From Diogma glabrata (taxonomy: Eukaryota; Arthropoda; Insecta; Diptera; Cylindrotomidae), in contig OY856187.1 in assembly GCA_963693315.1 (NCBI GenBank), positions 426,677,748-426,741,747 of the forward strand: DNA of 64,000 nt, read 5' to 3'. Position 1 is the stretch's first letter. The number at the start of each line of letters is the position of its first letter. Shown in pieces: positions 34,101 to 44,270 of this stretch. A program made the translations under genes and the position numbers. The notes under the pieces were generated by a model. That model did no database searches. It was given only the letters and a program-made list of their open reading frames with translations, and was not told where the DNA came from.

Positions 34101-34789
34101 GTTTTCTGCGTATCTGACAGATTTAAAACTCTTACTGGTATTTTGTAATCAGCATCTGATCTAACTAAAGTTTTCCCTATAACGACTTCTTTAAAATTTT
34201 CATGTTCTTTGTTGGCTTCTACAACCCACAACCTGGGTGACCCAGAACCTCCTTCCAATTTTCCCCAAATGATTGTTTCTGATTGGGGTGGCAGCTTTTC
34301 CCTGTGATCTAATATTATTCGACGAACACAATTTGAATCTTCACCATTAAATTGGAGTGGCAACTCAACATTTCCGTAAGTGAGTACTCCTTTGCCAGCA
34401 TCAATAACGAATCCATTTGGTCTCATGAAGTCCATGCCCAGGATGACTTCATCCACAATGTCAGCTACCACCACTTCATGTTGAAAGTGAGTATTCCCTA
34501 TTTCAAAGTTGACCACTTTCTTTCCTTTAATACTTGCACTTTCGCCAGTAGCTGTCTGCATCCGGTATCTCCCTGCTGGTTTTAGTTTCCCTTTCACAAT
34601 ATCAGTGCGGACAATTGTATTTGTTGCTCCCGTATCTAACGTGATGACACAACTTTTTCCATCAATATTAGCCCTAACAGTCAGGCTGTCACCTCCCCTT
34701 GTCAATCTCGAAACATGGATGAAGGTTATGGGGCAATCGGTTGTGGGAGCCAGCTTACGCCCCTTTAGGCTGACTCGTTGTAGTTTAAC
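31166..34789 (-). CDS. pol: G3 pol: protease, RT, RNase H, integrase
   Basis: One uninterrupted frame ending at 31166. The listed open frame starts with TTG at 34705, but the frame is open upstream to the slippery site at 34783-34789, so it is probably made as a gag-pol fusion. Numbering from 34705: protease ITLDTGATNTIV at residues 22-33; RT 290-470 with CVDYRKLN, MPFGLCNAPATFERLM and YLDD at 445-448; RNase H with DTDASNEGIG near 592-601 and RTDHGALRWLL; an integrase HHCC finger near 850-895; and the DDE core with DVAGPFP, HTDQGRNFES and HPQSDGMVERFN near 920-1020. A GPY/F-like end (WEGPYNIITKLNDVVY) follows. All catalytic residues expected are visible. Confidence 0.94.
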   Translation of the reverse strand, partial: VKLQRVSLKGRKLAPTTDCPITFIHVSRLTRGGDSLTVRANIDGKSCVITLDTGATNTIVRTDIVKGKLKPAGRYRMQTATGESASIKGKKVVNFEIGNTHFQHEVVVADIVDEVILGMDFMRPNGFVIDAGKGVLTYGNVELPLQFNGEDSNCVRRIILDHREKLPPQSETIIWGKLEGGSGSPRLWVVEANKEHENFKEVVIGKTLVRSDADYKIPVRVLNLSDTQKTMKKGSIIGQCEEVAKIIKCEQKNINCSVNTKQQKAEMEQLVQKWTEGLSEEQKKAARQLLERHKSVFCSTPEGNGRTNMVKHRIDTGAEKPIRQAPRRLPLAKREEADKMVRDMKEAGVIEPSDSPWSSPVVLVGKKDGSLRFCVDYRKLNIVTKKDSYPLPRIDDTLDTLSGSRLFSTLDLQSGYWQVEVAEEDREKTAFSVGNGLWQFNVMPFGLCNAPATFERLMERVLKGLHWKTCLVYLDDIIVMGKDFDDHLRNLAEVLERLQAAGLKLSPKKCSLFKEEVKYLGHKVTAMGIHTDSDKIAAVMNWPRPKNLHELRSFLGLCTYYRRFVPGFANVAKSLHELTRKDKAFEWNEPQEQAFVELRKRLCTAPILSYPIPNVQFILDTDASNEGIGGVLSQNIDGQEKVIAYFSKMLSKPERNYCVTRKELLAIMECVKHFHKYLYGQKFHLRTDHGALRWLLQFKNPEGQVARWIERLQAYDLDIEHRKGTAHGNADALSRRPCPVECKHCSRQENKENIIDVRLLQVLPDDEWTAEAIRKDQLEDPDLAPIIEFKEKGCKPVWGEISDKTPTLKAYWAQWDSLQLEDGCLKRVWESSDGKIKQSLTVVPKAKIEAVLKEYHEGTSGGHLGINKTLAKIRQRFYWSGTRQSIVEWCQKCDKCAAVKGPARRSHGKMKQYNVGAPFERIAMDVAGPFPTTDIQNKYVLVIMDYFSKWPEVCAIPNQEATTIAEAVINNWISRYGVPMEIHTDQGRNFESAVFQEICQMLGINKTRTTASHPQSDGMVERFNATLEEFLAKVVSKNQRNWDQHIPLFLMAYRSAAHDTTTMTPAQTIFGSDLRLPGDLKFGAVPSTSLSAQEYVNRIRKNLEDIHNLVRQKIQLTSDKMKARYDIRSNNKGFEEGQLVWLHNPQRKRGLSPKLQAAWEGPYNIITKLNDVVYRIKKGHRGKAKVVHLERLALYKGELDPVRDEQA

Positions 34790-36246
34790 TGATGCGGTGC
34801 TGCTCTATCGTCTTCCCTAGCTTGCTGCACCCGTTCTTCTGCTTGACGTCGCTGCATAGGCGATGCTGATCTTGCTCGTTTCCTTCTCACATCTCTGCAT
34901 TCCCTCGAAATATGACCCAACTTGCCACATAACCAGCATCGGATTCTATCACTTCTGACACTCTCTCGTAGTCTTGGTTTATAACCGTTGTCGTCAGCCA
35001 ACTCCACCCGACGTATTTTGATTGATGGTTTTATAATTGCTTGTGCAGTTTCATTTGTTAAGGCATAAGCAATAGTTTCTGCGAATGTTGCTTTTGGCGA
35101 CAACATTACTGCTTTTCGTGTTTCTGGATCACGAATACCATCAGTAAACGCCTCGATCTTCATTTTCTCCATAAAATTCGGTGGAGTATTCGAGTGTGCT
35201 AAATGTACAAGGCGTTCTACTGCCGAAGAATAGTCCTGAATGCTTTCTCCATTCCGTTGCAAGCGACCCTTTAACTCGATCCGGTATAGCTCCTTTTTGT
35301 GGTCGCTGCCATATTTTCGTTCCAACGCATTCATCACTTCAGCATAACTTTTGCGATCGTTTTCTGGTACTGCCTGTAATGCTTCAGCTGCTTCACCTTT
35401 AAGCGCAACTATCAATGCAGCAAGACGATTTTCGGCGTTCCAAACATTTTGGTCTGCTGCTGTCTCAAACTGGAACTTGAAGATGCCGAACGATGTTGTT
35501 CCATCGTATGATGGTGGTTTTAGTTTGATATTTGCTACTTGATGTACCACCTGGGAAATAACTTTAGTCGTTTCAACGTCCTGCAACCTCTTTTCAAAAT
35601 CATCAACTTTCGTCAACATTTTATGTTCAAATTCCTGAATTTCTGTTTCAATTTTCTCGACTTTTACATCGAATGCAGTTGACATTTGTAATAGTTTCTC
35701 ATCCAAATGTTGATGTATTCCAGTTTTCAACTCATTTATTTGCTGGTTCATCTCCTCTTTATTTGCAGCAAGTGTTGCAGTAATCTCTTCCTTATTAACA
35801 GCCATGTTATTGTTGACTGTTTCCAGCTGTTGATTGATGTTCCAACTAATTTCTTCCTTAGTAGCAGCCATTTGTTGATTGATGTTGCTGCTTTGTTGAT
35901 CAAATTTTTGATTGAGTTCGTCTTTATTGGCAACCATATTAGCATTCATCTGATTCATGTTTAAATTCATTTGTTGCATCATAGCCATTAACTGCGTAAA
36001 ATCACAATTTGCAGGTGGCAATGAAGATGTTGTTTCTGCAACAAAACTTTTCTCTTCATCAACTGCTACTGAATCAGCATTTGTACTAATCACTCCAAAC
36101 TGGTAACTTTCCACAACTACTCCACTAGCTTCCATAGCTTCTCGAAGCCGTATAGTCAATTCAGTTTTGTTGCCGGTTGTTGCCAATCCACGTTGTTCTA
36201 GTTCTTTCTTTAACTCAAGAACCTTCAAATCACTTAATAAAACCAT
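34765..36246 (-). CDS. gag: G3 gag with SAP-like domain
   Basis: 493 codons from ATG 36244-36246. Residues 5-40 (LKVLELKKELEQRGLATTGN ... LTIRLREAME) fit a SAP DNA-binding motif. Residues about 85-235 form a methionine-, asparagine- and glutamine-rich coiled coil with repeated ANKEEMNQQ-like units. Residues 240-410 are capsid-like (FGIFKFQFETAAD, AALIVALKGEAAEAL, YRIELKGRLQRNGESIQDY). A CCHC knuckle, CWLCGKLGHISREC, is at 437-450, with an arginine-rich tail after it. Gag assembles the particle and binds RNA. The SAP domain could contact DNA after entry into the nucleus, which is an inference. G2 has the same layout. Confidence 0.92.
   Translation of the reverse strand: MVLLSDLKVLELKKELEQRGLATTGNKTELTIRLREAMEASGVVVESYQFGVISTNADSVAVDEEKSFVAETTSSLPPANCDFTQLMAMMQQMNLNMNQMNANMVANKDELNQKFDQQSSNINQQMAATKEEISWNINQQLETVNNNMAVNKEEITATLAANKEEMNQQINELKTGIHQHLDEKLLQMSTAFDVKVEKIETEIQEFEHKMLTKVDDFEKRLQDVETTKVISQVVHQVANIKLKPPSYDGTTSFGIFKFQFETAADQNVWNAENRLAALIVALKGEAAEALQAVPENDRKSYAEVMNALERKYGSDHKKELYRIELKGRLQRNGESIQDYSSAVERLVHLAHSNTPPNFMEKMKIEAFTDGIRDPETRKAVMLSPKATFAETIAYALTNETAQAIIKPSIKIRRVELADDNGYKPRLRESVRSDRIRCWLCGKLGHISRECRDVRRKRARSASPMQRRQAEERVQQAREDDRAAPHQLNYNESA
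34783..34789 (-). promoter_or_regulatory. G3 gag-pol -1 frameshift heptamer
   Basis: The coding strand reads G TTA AAC in the gag frame, six codons before the gag stop (34765-34767). It has the X_XXY_YYZ spacing, with GTTAAAC known as a slippery site in some RNA viruses. The -1 frame is open from here through pol. A GGGGCG stretch follows within 30 nt; structure was not computed. Confidence 0.68.
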
Positions 36247-36280
36247 TATTAACAGCTAACTAATCCGCCGATGTCACCAA

Positions 36281-36956
36281 TGTTACGTTTTTCTAAACTT
36301 CCTTCGAATTGGCCTTACTCTCAATTCGATAAACGTAATTCCCAATCTCTTCCTGAGTTCGATCACTGATTAGTAAGCAAACACACCAGGTTTTATTAAG
36401 TATTCAACACCTTAACTGTTCTACAACAACAGGAAAACAAGGCAGCAAACAATATTCTTAACTAGAATATTCTTTTAACAGCTTCAGAAACTCCAACGGT
36501 TTATTGTAGAAATTTCCAGTAATTCAACGTTCAAAATAATACACAAATTATTTCTACTTAATAACACTTTAAACTTTATTTACAAAATAACTTTACACGA
36601 AAACTAATTTAAAGATCACTTTTATAATTTTAACTTCACAATCGCAGGTTTAAAATAAACTAATTAAAAACTACAAGAATTAATTTTCTTATATACCTTC
36701 TGCTTAATCTCTAGAAATTTCTAGGTAACTTTTTAGAAACCTTGAGAAAATATTAGAATATTCGATTATTTTACGTTACGTTGATTTGATTTATAAAATC
36801 ATAAAACAAATAGACCTTAATTCTAAGAACATGTACAACAACAACAACACTATTTCATTCACTTTCGGTTGTGTTTTGTTGATTTTATTTTCCTGGAAGT
36901 GACCGTAATCGTTTAGATCTTTCTGTAATCGTCTAGATTTTTCTGCAATCGTAACA
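36281..36956 (-). repeat. G3 5' LTR
   Basis: 676-bp upstream LTR. The primer binding site candidate begins at 36279 with a one-base gap. GTAT follows at 36957. Confidence 0.95.
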
Positions 36957-36960
36957 GTAT

Positions 36961-38460
36961 AATATCCTAAAAGATATTACTTCGATCTGAAAGACCTAAG
37001 TATTACATTCATGAGCTCAAAGTGAAATTCTTACCCCCACTTTTTTTGGCATTTCTCGACGTTTTAGGACCTACTGATTCTAAAAAAGCAAAAAAAAAAA
37101 AAATGTGTGTCTGTCTGCCGGCCGTCCGTCACAACCGACGAAATCTAGAAAACCGCTGGACGGATTTCAAAATTTTTTTTTCTAAAAATAGGTTTACTCA
37201 ATGGGAAGAGCCGAAAGGACGATGTGTTCGATGACTGTACCGGAAGTGTGTCAAAAAATCGTCCAGTGTGTCAAAACAAGGAAATTTGCATATTTTTTGC
37301 TTAAAAAACGTTCATTTTAAGTGATTACGAGTAGGAACATTGAATTTGGAGAAATTTTGATGGTCGGGATTGGTATGTGAGACTAAAATCTAGATTATTG
37401 CATTATAAGTTTGTCAAAAAAATGTTGTCAAGTGTGTCAAAAGAAAGATTTTTATTTATTTTTTTACACAATTTTTTGGAAAAAAATAAAATTGTTTCTT
37501 TGAAATGAAATTGTCAAGTGTGTCAAAAGAAAGATTTTTATTTATATTTTTACACAATTTTTTGAAAAAAAAATAAAATCAATTGTTTGTTTGAAATGAA
37601 GTTACTTCTGTCTGAAAGACCTAAGTATTACATTCATGAGCTCAAAGTGAAATTTTTACCCCCACTTTTTTATTTTATTATTATTATTATTGAGAATTAT
37701 GGCATTATAAGCTTGTCAAAAAATGTTGTCAAGTGTGTCAAAAGAAAGATTTTTATTTATTTTTTTACCTAATTTTTTGAAAAAAAAAATATAATTTATT
37801 GTTTGTTTGAAATGAAGTTTTATTATTATTATAGAGAATTATGGCATTATAAGTTTGTCAAAAAATAATGTCAAGTGTGTCAAAAAATGATTTCAATTAT
37901 TTTCAGCCAATTTTTTTGAAAAAAAAAATGTAGCTGTTTTTATGACGTAAATGTAATTTAAAATGAAATTGGACATGGAAATTTTTGAATTTGTTATAGT
38001 TTTTGAAATATTTTTGGAATTTTGAAGAAGTTTGTATTTTTGATTTTGTAATAATTTTTGCAATATTTTTAGAATTTTGGAAAAAGTTTGAATTTTTAAG
38101 AATTTTTGAAATATTATTGGAATTTAGAAAAAATTTAAATATTTGATTTTATTCTAATTTTTGGAATATTTTTGGAATTTTGAAAAAGTTTGATTTTATT
38201 TAATTTTTACAATATTTTTGGAATTTTGATTATAATTTTCCGGCAACGTATTGATGTTTCGTGTTAGTTTTGTAATAAATTTTTAAACAGAGATAAAAAA
38301 TACTTGTACTTTAACAAAGAGTTATGTTTGATATACATTGCTGCCCAAAACTAAAAACCATGTCCTTATAAAAGTTTTTTGCCGAAAACTATATCAAAAT
38401 CCTTAACCCAGACCGAAGTTTTGATATCTCAGAGCTGTATATCTCAGAGCCCCTCCATAT
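36961..38460 (+). repeat. Dispersed repeat E, copy 1
   Basis: Starts with an ACTTCG(A/G)TCTGAAAGACC and CATTCATGAGCTCAAAGTGA segment, then a GTCTGTCTGCCGGCC stretch. It continues with tandem-like units containing GTCAAGTGTGTCAAAAGAAA, then a run of GGAATTTTG-type short repeats, and ends ATCTCAGAGC ... CCCCTCCATATTTTT. There is no coding frame. The same order is found at 44681-46290. Confidence 0.8.
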
Positions 38461-40514
38461 TTTTATATAAAGAATTGAAACCAAAATTAAATATCGATTT
38501 CAATAATATGAAAAATTAAATGTGATTTTTGTGAAAAATTTTACATCGGGAAAACTGGAAATTGTTTTAAAGACTGATTTAAGGAATAACCTTCCTAAGA
38601 AGAAAAATAAATAAAATTTAAAGTCTATTTTTGCAAACCATTTACACAGTTAATAACAATAGCTATACCACTTTTTAATAAAATTTGAAGGCTTTACATT
38701 TATGTAGCCAAGGATCTCTAAAAGAATCACTTGATGAATTTGAAATTTACAAGGGATTTAAAACCCAACAAAATGTAATTTTAAATGATAAACTTTCATT
38801 TAATTCGATGGTATATAAATATAAAAATATATAATTATATAAAACTGAAAACAAACAGTATGAGTATGTATCTACCTATAAAAATTTTCAAAACTGCAGT
38901 AATTGCACAACTGCCATTTTATTCCACAGTAATTATTTTTGTGTCCATTAAAAAACGATCTAATCCAATTTATTCCTTGAGTTTCAAGATAAAGGAAAAA
39001 AAATTATTTTGAGATCATTTACAAACATGGTTATTTGATTGTTTATTAGTTTCCTTAAGTGTTTGCAATTAATTTGTTTGAAATGTAAAACATATATTAG
39101 GTAGTAAAGTTAAGCTGATATTTTAGAAATAATTTTGGAATAGAGACATTGTAACTTGAGGGTGCCATCCTATCGACACAGGATGCCACATTATCGAGAC
39201 GCAAACCATTTTTCATATACATTATTCAACATATGTGTTTTCAGACCGGTCGTTAAAGAATCATAAATAATCTACCGTTGCATAATAAATAATCTACCGT
39301 TAGAGAAAACCGTCAACATAGTATCTATAGGAATATTCAAAGCTATTGAGTAATTGTGGTGATGGTATTCAATGCTAAACATGTTGATTCGATTAATATT
39401 ACTAAAATTTTATTTCACGTAATAACTCAAAAATTTTAAGGGGTGAACCGCAAAGCTTTTTCCAACGTTTCATGACAATCGATCGGTAATTGTAGGCTAC
39501 AGTAGGGATAAACACCTGAAAAAAAACTTTTTAACCGGAAGTGACAAACCGGAAGTTGATATGCAGAAATATTGGAAACAGTACTAAAACCTTATATACC
39601 ATGTTTCCATTAGATCATAAGCCGGGATTTAAAGTTATTCAAGATTTAAACTTAGAGCCAAATTTTCATCAAGATCCTATGCAGAAAGGTCACCCACACA
39701 CAGACGTACACCAACATTTTTATTGGCTATTTAAATAGAGGATGGTTCAAAACAAAATTTTGGGTACGTAAGTTTTTTTTTTCACGATAGATTGCATTAC
39801 TTCACACAATTTAAAATTGTGGTGAAGTAAAAATATAACTCATATTTAGAATTCTAATTTAAATCGACGACTAATACTTAACAATTTGAAATTAACAAAT
39901 TTTTTAAAAAATTCATTTGTTCAAATATGTAAGTTGACTTCCAACAATAACAATATAAAATATTGACACATAACATTTTGCTTGTTTTCTGGTTACTTAC
40001 TTATGTGTTCAAAATTTAGAAATAACTTTTAATTTGTTACGTATTTTTAAGAGTTTGATAAAAATGCCTGACGTCAATTAAATATTTACTTACAAAGTCT
40101 GTTCAAATTGTGTTTTTGACATTAATTTTAAGTGTGAATAAGAACATGAATAAGATTTTGGTAATTTTTCAATTTAATATTAGCCTTCGTTGATTAATCT
40201 AAATTTTTTATGACTTATGTATGTGATAAAGCTACCTAGTTTTCCTGAGCATTTTCAGTTAATGAATGTCGAACGCCATACGTTCTTATGTTTTTAATAA
40301 TTTAAATATCAAAAATCGTCAACAAGCAATAAAATAGATATCCAGATATTTATCTGGTATTTTTTTTCCTCTTTTGTGTTTGGATTTAAAGACCGATTTA
40401 AACGCACAGTTAAACTGAACAATAGAAAATTGTGTCGTCATTACGAAGTAAAATTTAGAATGCATTTAGGGGATTTTTACGACACCTAAAATATTTTTCT
40501 TCAGTTTTTTAATT
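38461..40514. other. Unassigned 2-kb spacer between inverted E copies
   Basis: AT-rich, with only short open frames (38785-39012, 39541-39738) without known motifs. It is bounded by oppositely oriented E sequences. Confidence 0.4.
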
Positions 40515-41000
40515 GAAGAAATATGGAGGGGCTGAAATCTCACAGCTCTGAGATATCAAGACTTCGATCTGGGTTAAGAATTTTGATATAGTTTTCGGCA
40601 AAAAACTTTTATGAGGACATGGTTTTTAGTTTTGAGCTGCGATGTATATCAAACATAACTCTTTGTTAAAGTACAAGTATTTTTTTATCTCTGTTTAGAA
40701 ATTTATTACAAAACTGACACAAAACATCAATTCGTCGCCTGAAAATTATAACAGATCATATATTAACATAATTTAGTGAAAAGATGATACACTCTGCAAA
40801 CTACTCAAAAACCTCTCCATTTAGCGTTTCGAGAAAATATTACAAAATCACAAATTCATATTTCTTTCAAAATTCCAAAAATATTGTAAAAATTAAATAA
40901 AATCAAACTTTTTTCAAAATTCCAAAAATTAGAATGTAATCAAATATTTAAACTTTTTCTAAATTCCAATAATATTCCAAAAATTCTTAAAAATCGCAAT
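40515..41000 (-). repeat. Dispersed repeat E, partial inverted copy
   Basis: Reverse complement of the 3' part of repeat E. It runs from ATATGGAGGGGCTGAAATCT through TATCAAACATAACTCTTTG and the AATTCCAAAAAT-type short repeats. It forms ~480-bp inverted arms with 37980-38460. Confidence 0.8.
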
Positions 41001-41759
41001 TGAAATTTTGAACTTTATGACAAATATTATTTTAGTTCCGTAATTTACCAATATCGATATATATAAAATTGAAAGTATGTATGTTTGTCGTTTATGCATT
41101 AATAAACCATGCATCCGATCATCATGAAACTTTGGGAAGTTGTTGTGTATACTTGCGCATAGGTAACAGGCAAATTTTTTTTGGAATGGAACCCCAGGGC
41201 CATTATAATTATCTTAAGGGGTTCTGCCTAAATGTTGATAATAATTAAATTTGATTTTTCTTTAAATATCGTTTTATACGGTTAGATTCCTTTGATCAAT
41301 TTTTTTGTTGAACATATATTAATGAAATTGAAAAATGAAAGTATAATCTGAAACAATTACATTTGTATATCAAAACTATATGTATTTGAATTAAACACAT
41401 AATGATGTTACAAATTTTATCATCTATACAATGTGTTATTGTTATTGGTAATAAACTAAATATGTTATTGGTTTGCAATTGTATATGTAATCCATGTTTC
41501 TTCAACTAAGAAAGATAGTTGATAACATCGATTAAAAGCTCAAAACTACGAAATGGAATTCGCACAAATACTATACAAAGAAGCATAGCTTATGTATAAT
41601 CAAACATGGATAGCAAGTATGATAAACAAACTAATTAAAAATGTGGCCCTTCGCCGGCAACACGTTTGCAAGAGTGATTTGCAAACAGTTACAATGCATT
41701 AATACCAATGAATTTATAATATATGCCCGCCCGCAGGAACATATGTAAAATTTAAAATT

Positions 41760-42400
41760 TTGGATCTATGGATGTGACAAAGCGGCCTACTTTAGTGATA
41801 AGTGATAAGTGATATTTGAGGTGTGCTGGCGGATGTACTTTTTTCAATCAACGATAGTACCCTTAGTCTTAGCTATGGTTTATTCTTTGACGATAACGCT
41901 CTATTTTTTTATGTTGGGTAGTAGGAACTACAATGTGTGTCACAACAACATATAACAACATGCTTTCTAAGGTGTTGATGGACGTAATTTTTTTATTTTT
42001 TAAAAGAATGAACTTTTAGCTTGCTCGAACAAATGAGCTTCCATATAATTATTATATATGCTGGCTTGAGGTATACAATGCGTTATATGATCTTGGTATA
42101 CGCTTCTAGCACTAGGGCAATTAGGAACCTAATTTTAGCTTTGTTCCTACAAATTTGAAAAAAGAAGTATATTGTTTTTATTTCCTCCATCCTATCATGA
42201 AATATTGCCCTATATCGTACATTATTATGTGAAAGGATTTATTATTAAGTTTTCCATTCTTTAAGAAGAATATAAAAAAAAAGAAATTTGCGTTCATCAA
42301 CGTCTTAAAAAGCATTATGTTGTAGAGCCTATGTCTTAAAAGGTTTATATGTGTTGTTGTGACATATATTGTAATTTCAAATATGTCACATATTTTGAAA
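41760..42400 (+). repeat. Dispersed repeat D, copy 3 (diverged)
   Basis: Matches other D copies at GTGCTGGCGGATG, TTTTCAATCAACG, TGACGATAACGCTCTA, a TATCATGAAATATTGCCCTAT tail segment and TTTCCATTCTTTAA. It has an extra ~200-bp stretch (41920-42150) not seen in copy 2. Confidence 0.6.
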
Positions 42401-42424
42401 TTGCACAAACTTTGTTGAACTTCG

Positions 42425-42777
42425 GTGAAAAAGATGATGAACAATGTCATTGAAGCTACAATTTTGAGTGGAAAATTCGAAGAGGAAGATGTAGTGTTTT
42501 GCGCGACAGACAGGCCACATATTTCAATGATCACAACCGATTCAAACGTTTAGTTTCCACTTTCCAGTGCAACTCGCTTTTGCAATTACCATCAACAAAG
42601 CACACGGACAGTTACTGCAAGTATGTGGACTAGATTTGGAAAATCCGTTCTTCTCACATGGACATGGACAACTATATGTAGCTGGCGCGTTAGGAAAACC
42701 GTCTTTATTTCGATTTATTCGTGTACGCACCAGACGGAAAAACAAAAAATAAAGTGTACCCACAAGTACTCGAATAA
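42425..42777 (+). pseudogene. Helitron helicase C-terminus
   Basis: The C-terminal motifs of a Pif1-type helicase as found in Helitron Rep/Hel proteins, which unwind DNA during rolling-circle transposition. An upstream frame gives NNVIEATILSGKFEEEDV (about 42437-42490). A second frame (42567-42752) gives QLAFAITINKAHGQLLQVCG and LDLENPFFSHGHGQLYVAGA, where known members have a shorter SHGQLYVA block. The extra HG pair is a small in-frame duplication. The C-terminal YAPDG-type segment is shifted out of frame. Confidence 0.8.
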
Positions 42778-42800
42778 ATAAATAGAATTAAAACGACATT

Positions 42801-43926
42801 CTGAAATTTGTTCCATATTAAAATGAATAAGTTGCAATAAAAATGACACAATGTTAATTTAATGTTATCTACGAGTTTTCTCGAGTTTTCTTTCTTATGA
42901 GATAGCGGCAATATGCGACCAATGTTAAATAAACAAAACTTTTACGCTATTTGGTGTAAAAAATAAAATGTTGAGAGATTTTGTGAGTGATTAAGATCAA
43001 AGTAATTATTGTAATTCACTTGAATTTTGCAATTTGACAGCATTTTCCATTTTCATTTCTCAGAAAGTTATAGTTATATAGTTAAAAATTATAGTTAAAA
43101 AATTTGAAGAAGTTAATTTTTATATTATTTCTAACATCATTTTTATCAATAACTAAAAGGAATTGTTTGTTATAACAGAAAAAATTATTACTGACCATTT
43201 TAATTTACACATGAATTCATTTGTAGTAAAAAAATGTGAACAAAAAATAATTGATGTTTTTAAATTAAACATAATAAAATACATCCCTACTAAATTTTAT
43301 GAATTAGTTTATGGATATGTTATTAAATTAAAACCTCCCTTTTTATATTAAAATGATGTGTTGAAATATACTACCATTGAAATATACTTACAGTCAAAAC
43401 AGTGATTCTTTTTTAATTTTTAATCTTGTTTAAGCAAAAAAGTAAATAAATTTAATAATTGTTATATTTATATATAAATATAATGCTTATTATTATAATA
43501 AATATAATATTTATTTGAATTATGTACATATATCTATATTTATTTAAATTTATCTAAATTGAATGTAATACAAATGTAATACAAAGTAAGTAAGTAAAGT
43601 AAGTAATACAAATGTATTATTTTTTGTTGAAATATAACTAAATTTATATTAGGTAAAGTATCTATCTATCTTATTTTAATCAACTAAATTGGTTTTAGTA
43701 AAATGAACATCAATATGTAGATGGTTTTTATATATTTGTGGTTGATTCATCAAAGTTAATTATTAGATGAATCTACTACATCTTCTAGACAACTTATATA
43801 TATGTCTAGTTGATTTAACGATATTTGTTATTAGTAGAATCTACTAAACCTATTATCGTCAGTATTATCTAACTCAAGTAGCAGGATGAAAATTAAAGAC
43901 AATTTTTAGTTGCATCATCTAAAATT
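42801..43926. other. Unassigned AT-rich sequence
   Basis: Contains short TA-rich and AAGTAAGTAA-type simple repeats (about 43585-43600). The 62-codon frame at 43163-43351 has no known motif. Nothing else is supported. Confidence 0.4.
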
Positions 43927-44250
43927 TTAGAAAGCTTTCCTAAAATTTTCTCTCTGTGTGTGATCAAACTGTTGATATGTTTGATTACAATTTGAAATAT
44001 TAGTTTGCTTGCATATTTGACTTTTTTTCAAACAGCGGTGAAAAATATTTAGTTCTTGCTCGTAGGTTGACAAATTTAAATAGACAATTATGTTCCAATT
44101 ATTGTTGGTGAACCACATTTTACCTAATTTTTCAAAGATAATTCCTGGTTGGTTGTTCAGTTTGTGAGCCTCACACTGATTATTTACGAAACTTATGTTT
44201 GCTGCTTCACCAGGACAAAGGAGTGCAAATATCACAAACATTGTAAACAT
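43927..44250 (-). pseudogene. env: BEL/Pao-associated env fragment
   Basis: A 107-codon frame starts with a hydrophobic signal-like segment (MFTMFVIFALLCPG), then NISFVNNQCEAHKL, PGIIFEKLGKMWFTNNNWNI and a cysteine pair region (FHRCLKKSQICKQ). The combination of PG-(I/Y)-FE and a following FTN--W-(I/L)-V-Y is typical of insect F-type envelope remnants. It lies directly downstream of a BEL/Pao pol end, as expected for roo-like elements with env. Only the N-terminal part is left. The family call is by pattern, without alignment. Confidence 0.6.
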
Positions 44251-44270
44251 ATAGTGGTTACTGCTTATTT

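Larger units (their letters stand above)
30479..36956 (-). mobile_element. G3: apparently intact Ty3/gypsy retrotransposon
   Basis: A 6.5-kb element with 676-bp LTRs (30479-31154 and 36281-36956) that look identical by eye, and a GTAT target duplication. A PPT (GTGGAGGGTAT on the minus strand, beside the 3' LTR) and a candidate primer site starting TGGTGAC (36279) are present. Gag and pol are open over their full length, pol in the -1 frame. This is the only copy in the window with all parts. Confidence 0.95.
41053..42800 (+). mobile_element. Helitron remnant
   Basis: The left part (TCGATATATATAAAATTGAA, then a TGTATGTTTGT and a CATCCGATCATCATGAAACT block, 41053-41140) resembles 5' leaders of insect Helitrons. 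A helicase C-terminus follows at 42425-42777. Most of the Rep/helicase gene is deleted, and repeat D occupies the middle. The 3' hairpin and CTRR end were not found. Confidence 0.5.

Noticed and set aside
31841..35964. Plus-strand frames opposite G3 gag and pol
   Set aside because: Antisense shadows of intact minus-strand genes, without motifs.
24321..36956. G2 and G3 as copies of one family because both LTRs are 676 bp
   Set aside because: The LTR sequences differ throughout. The equal length appears coincidental, although integrase and gag layout are related.
42178..42534. 118-codon minus-strand frame
   Set aside because: Lies antisense to the Helitron helicase remnant and repeat D and has no motif.
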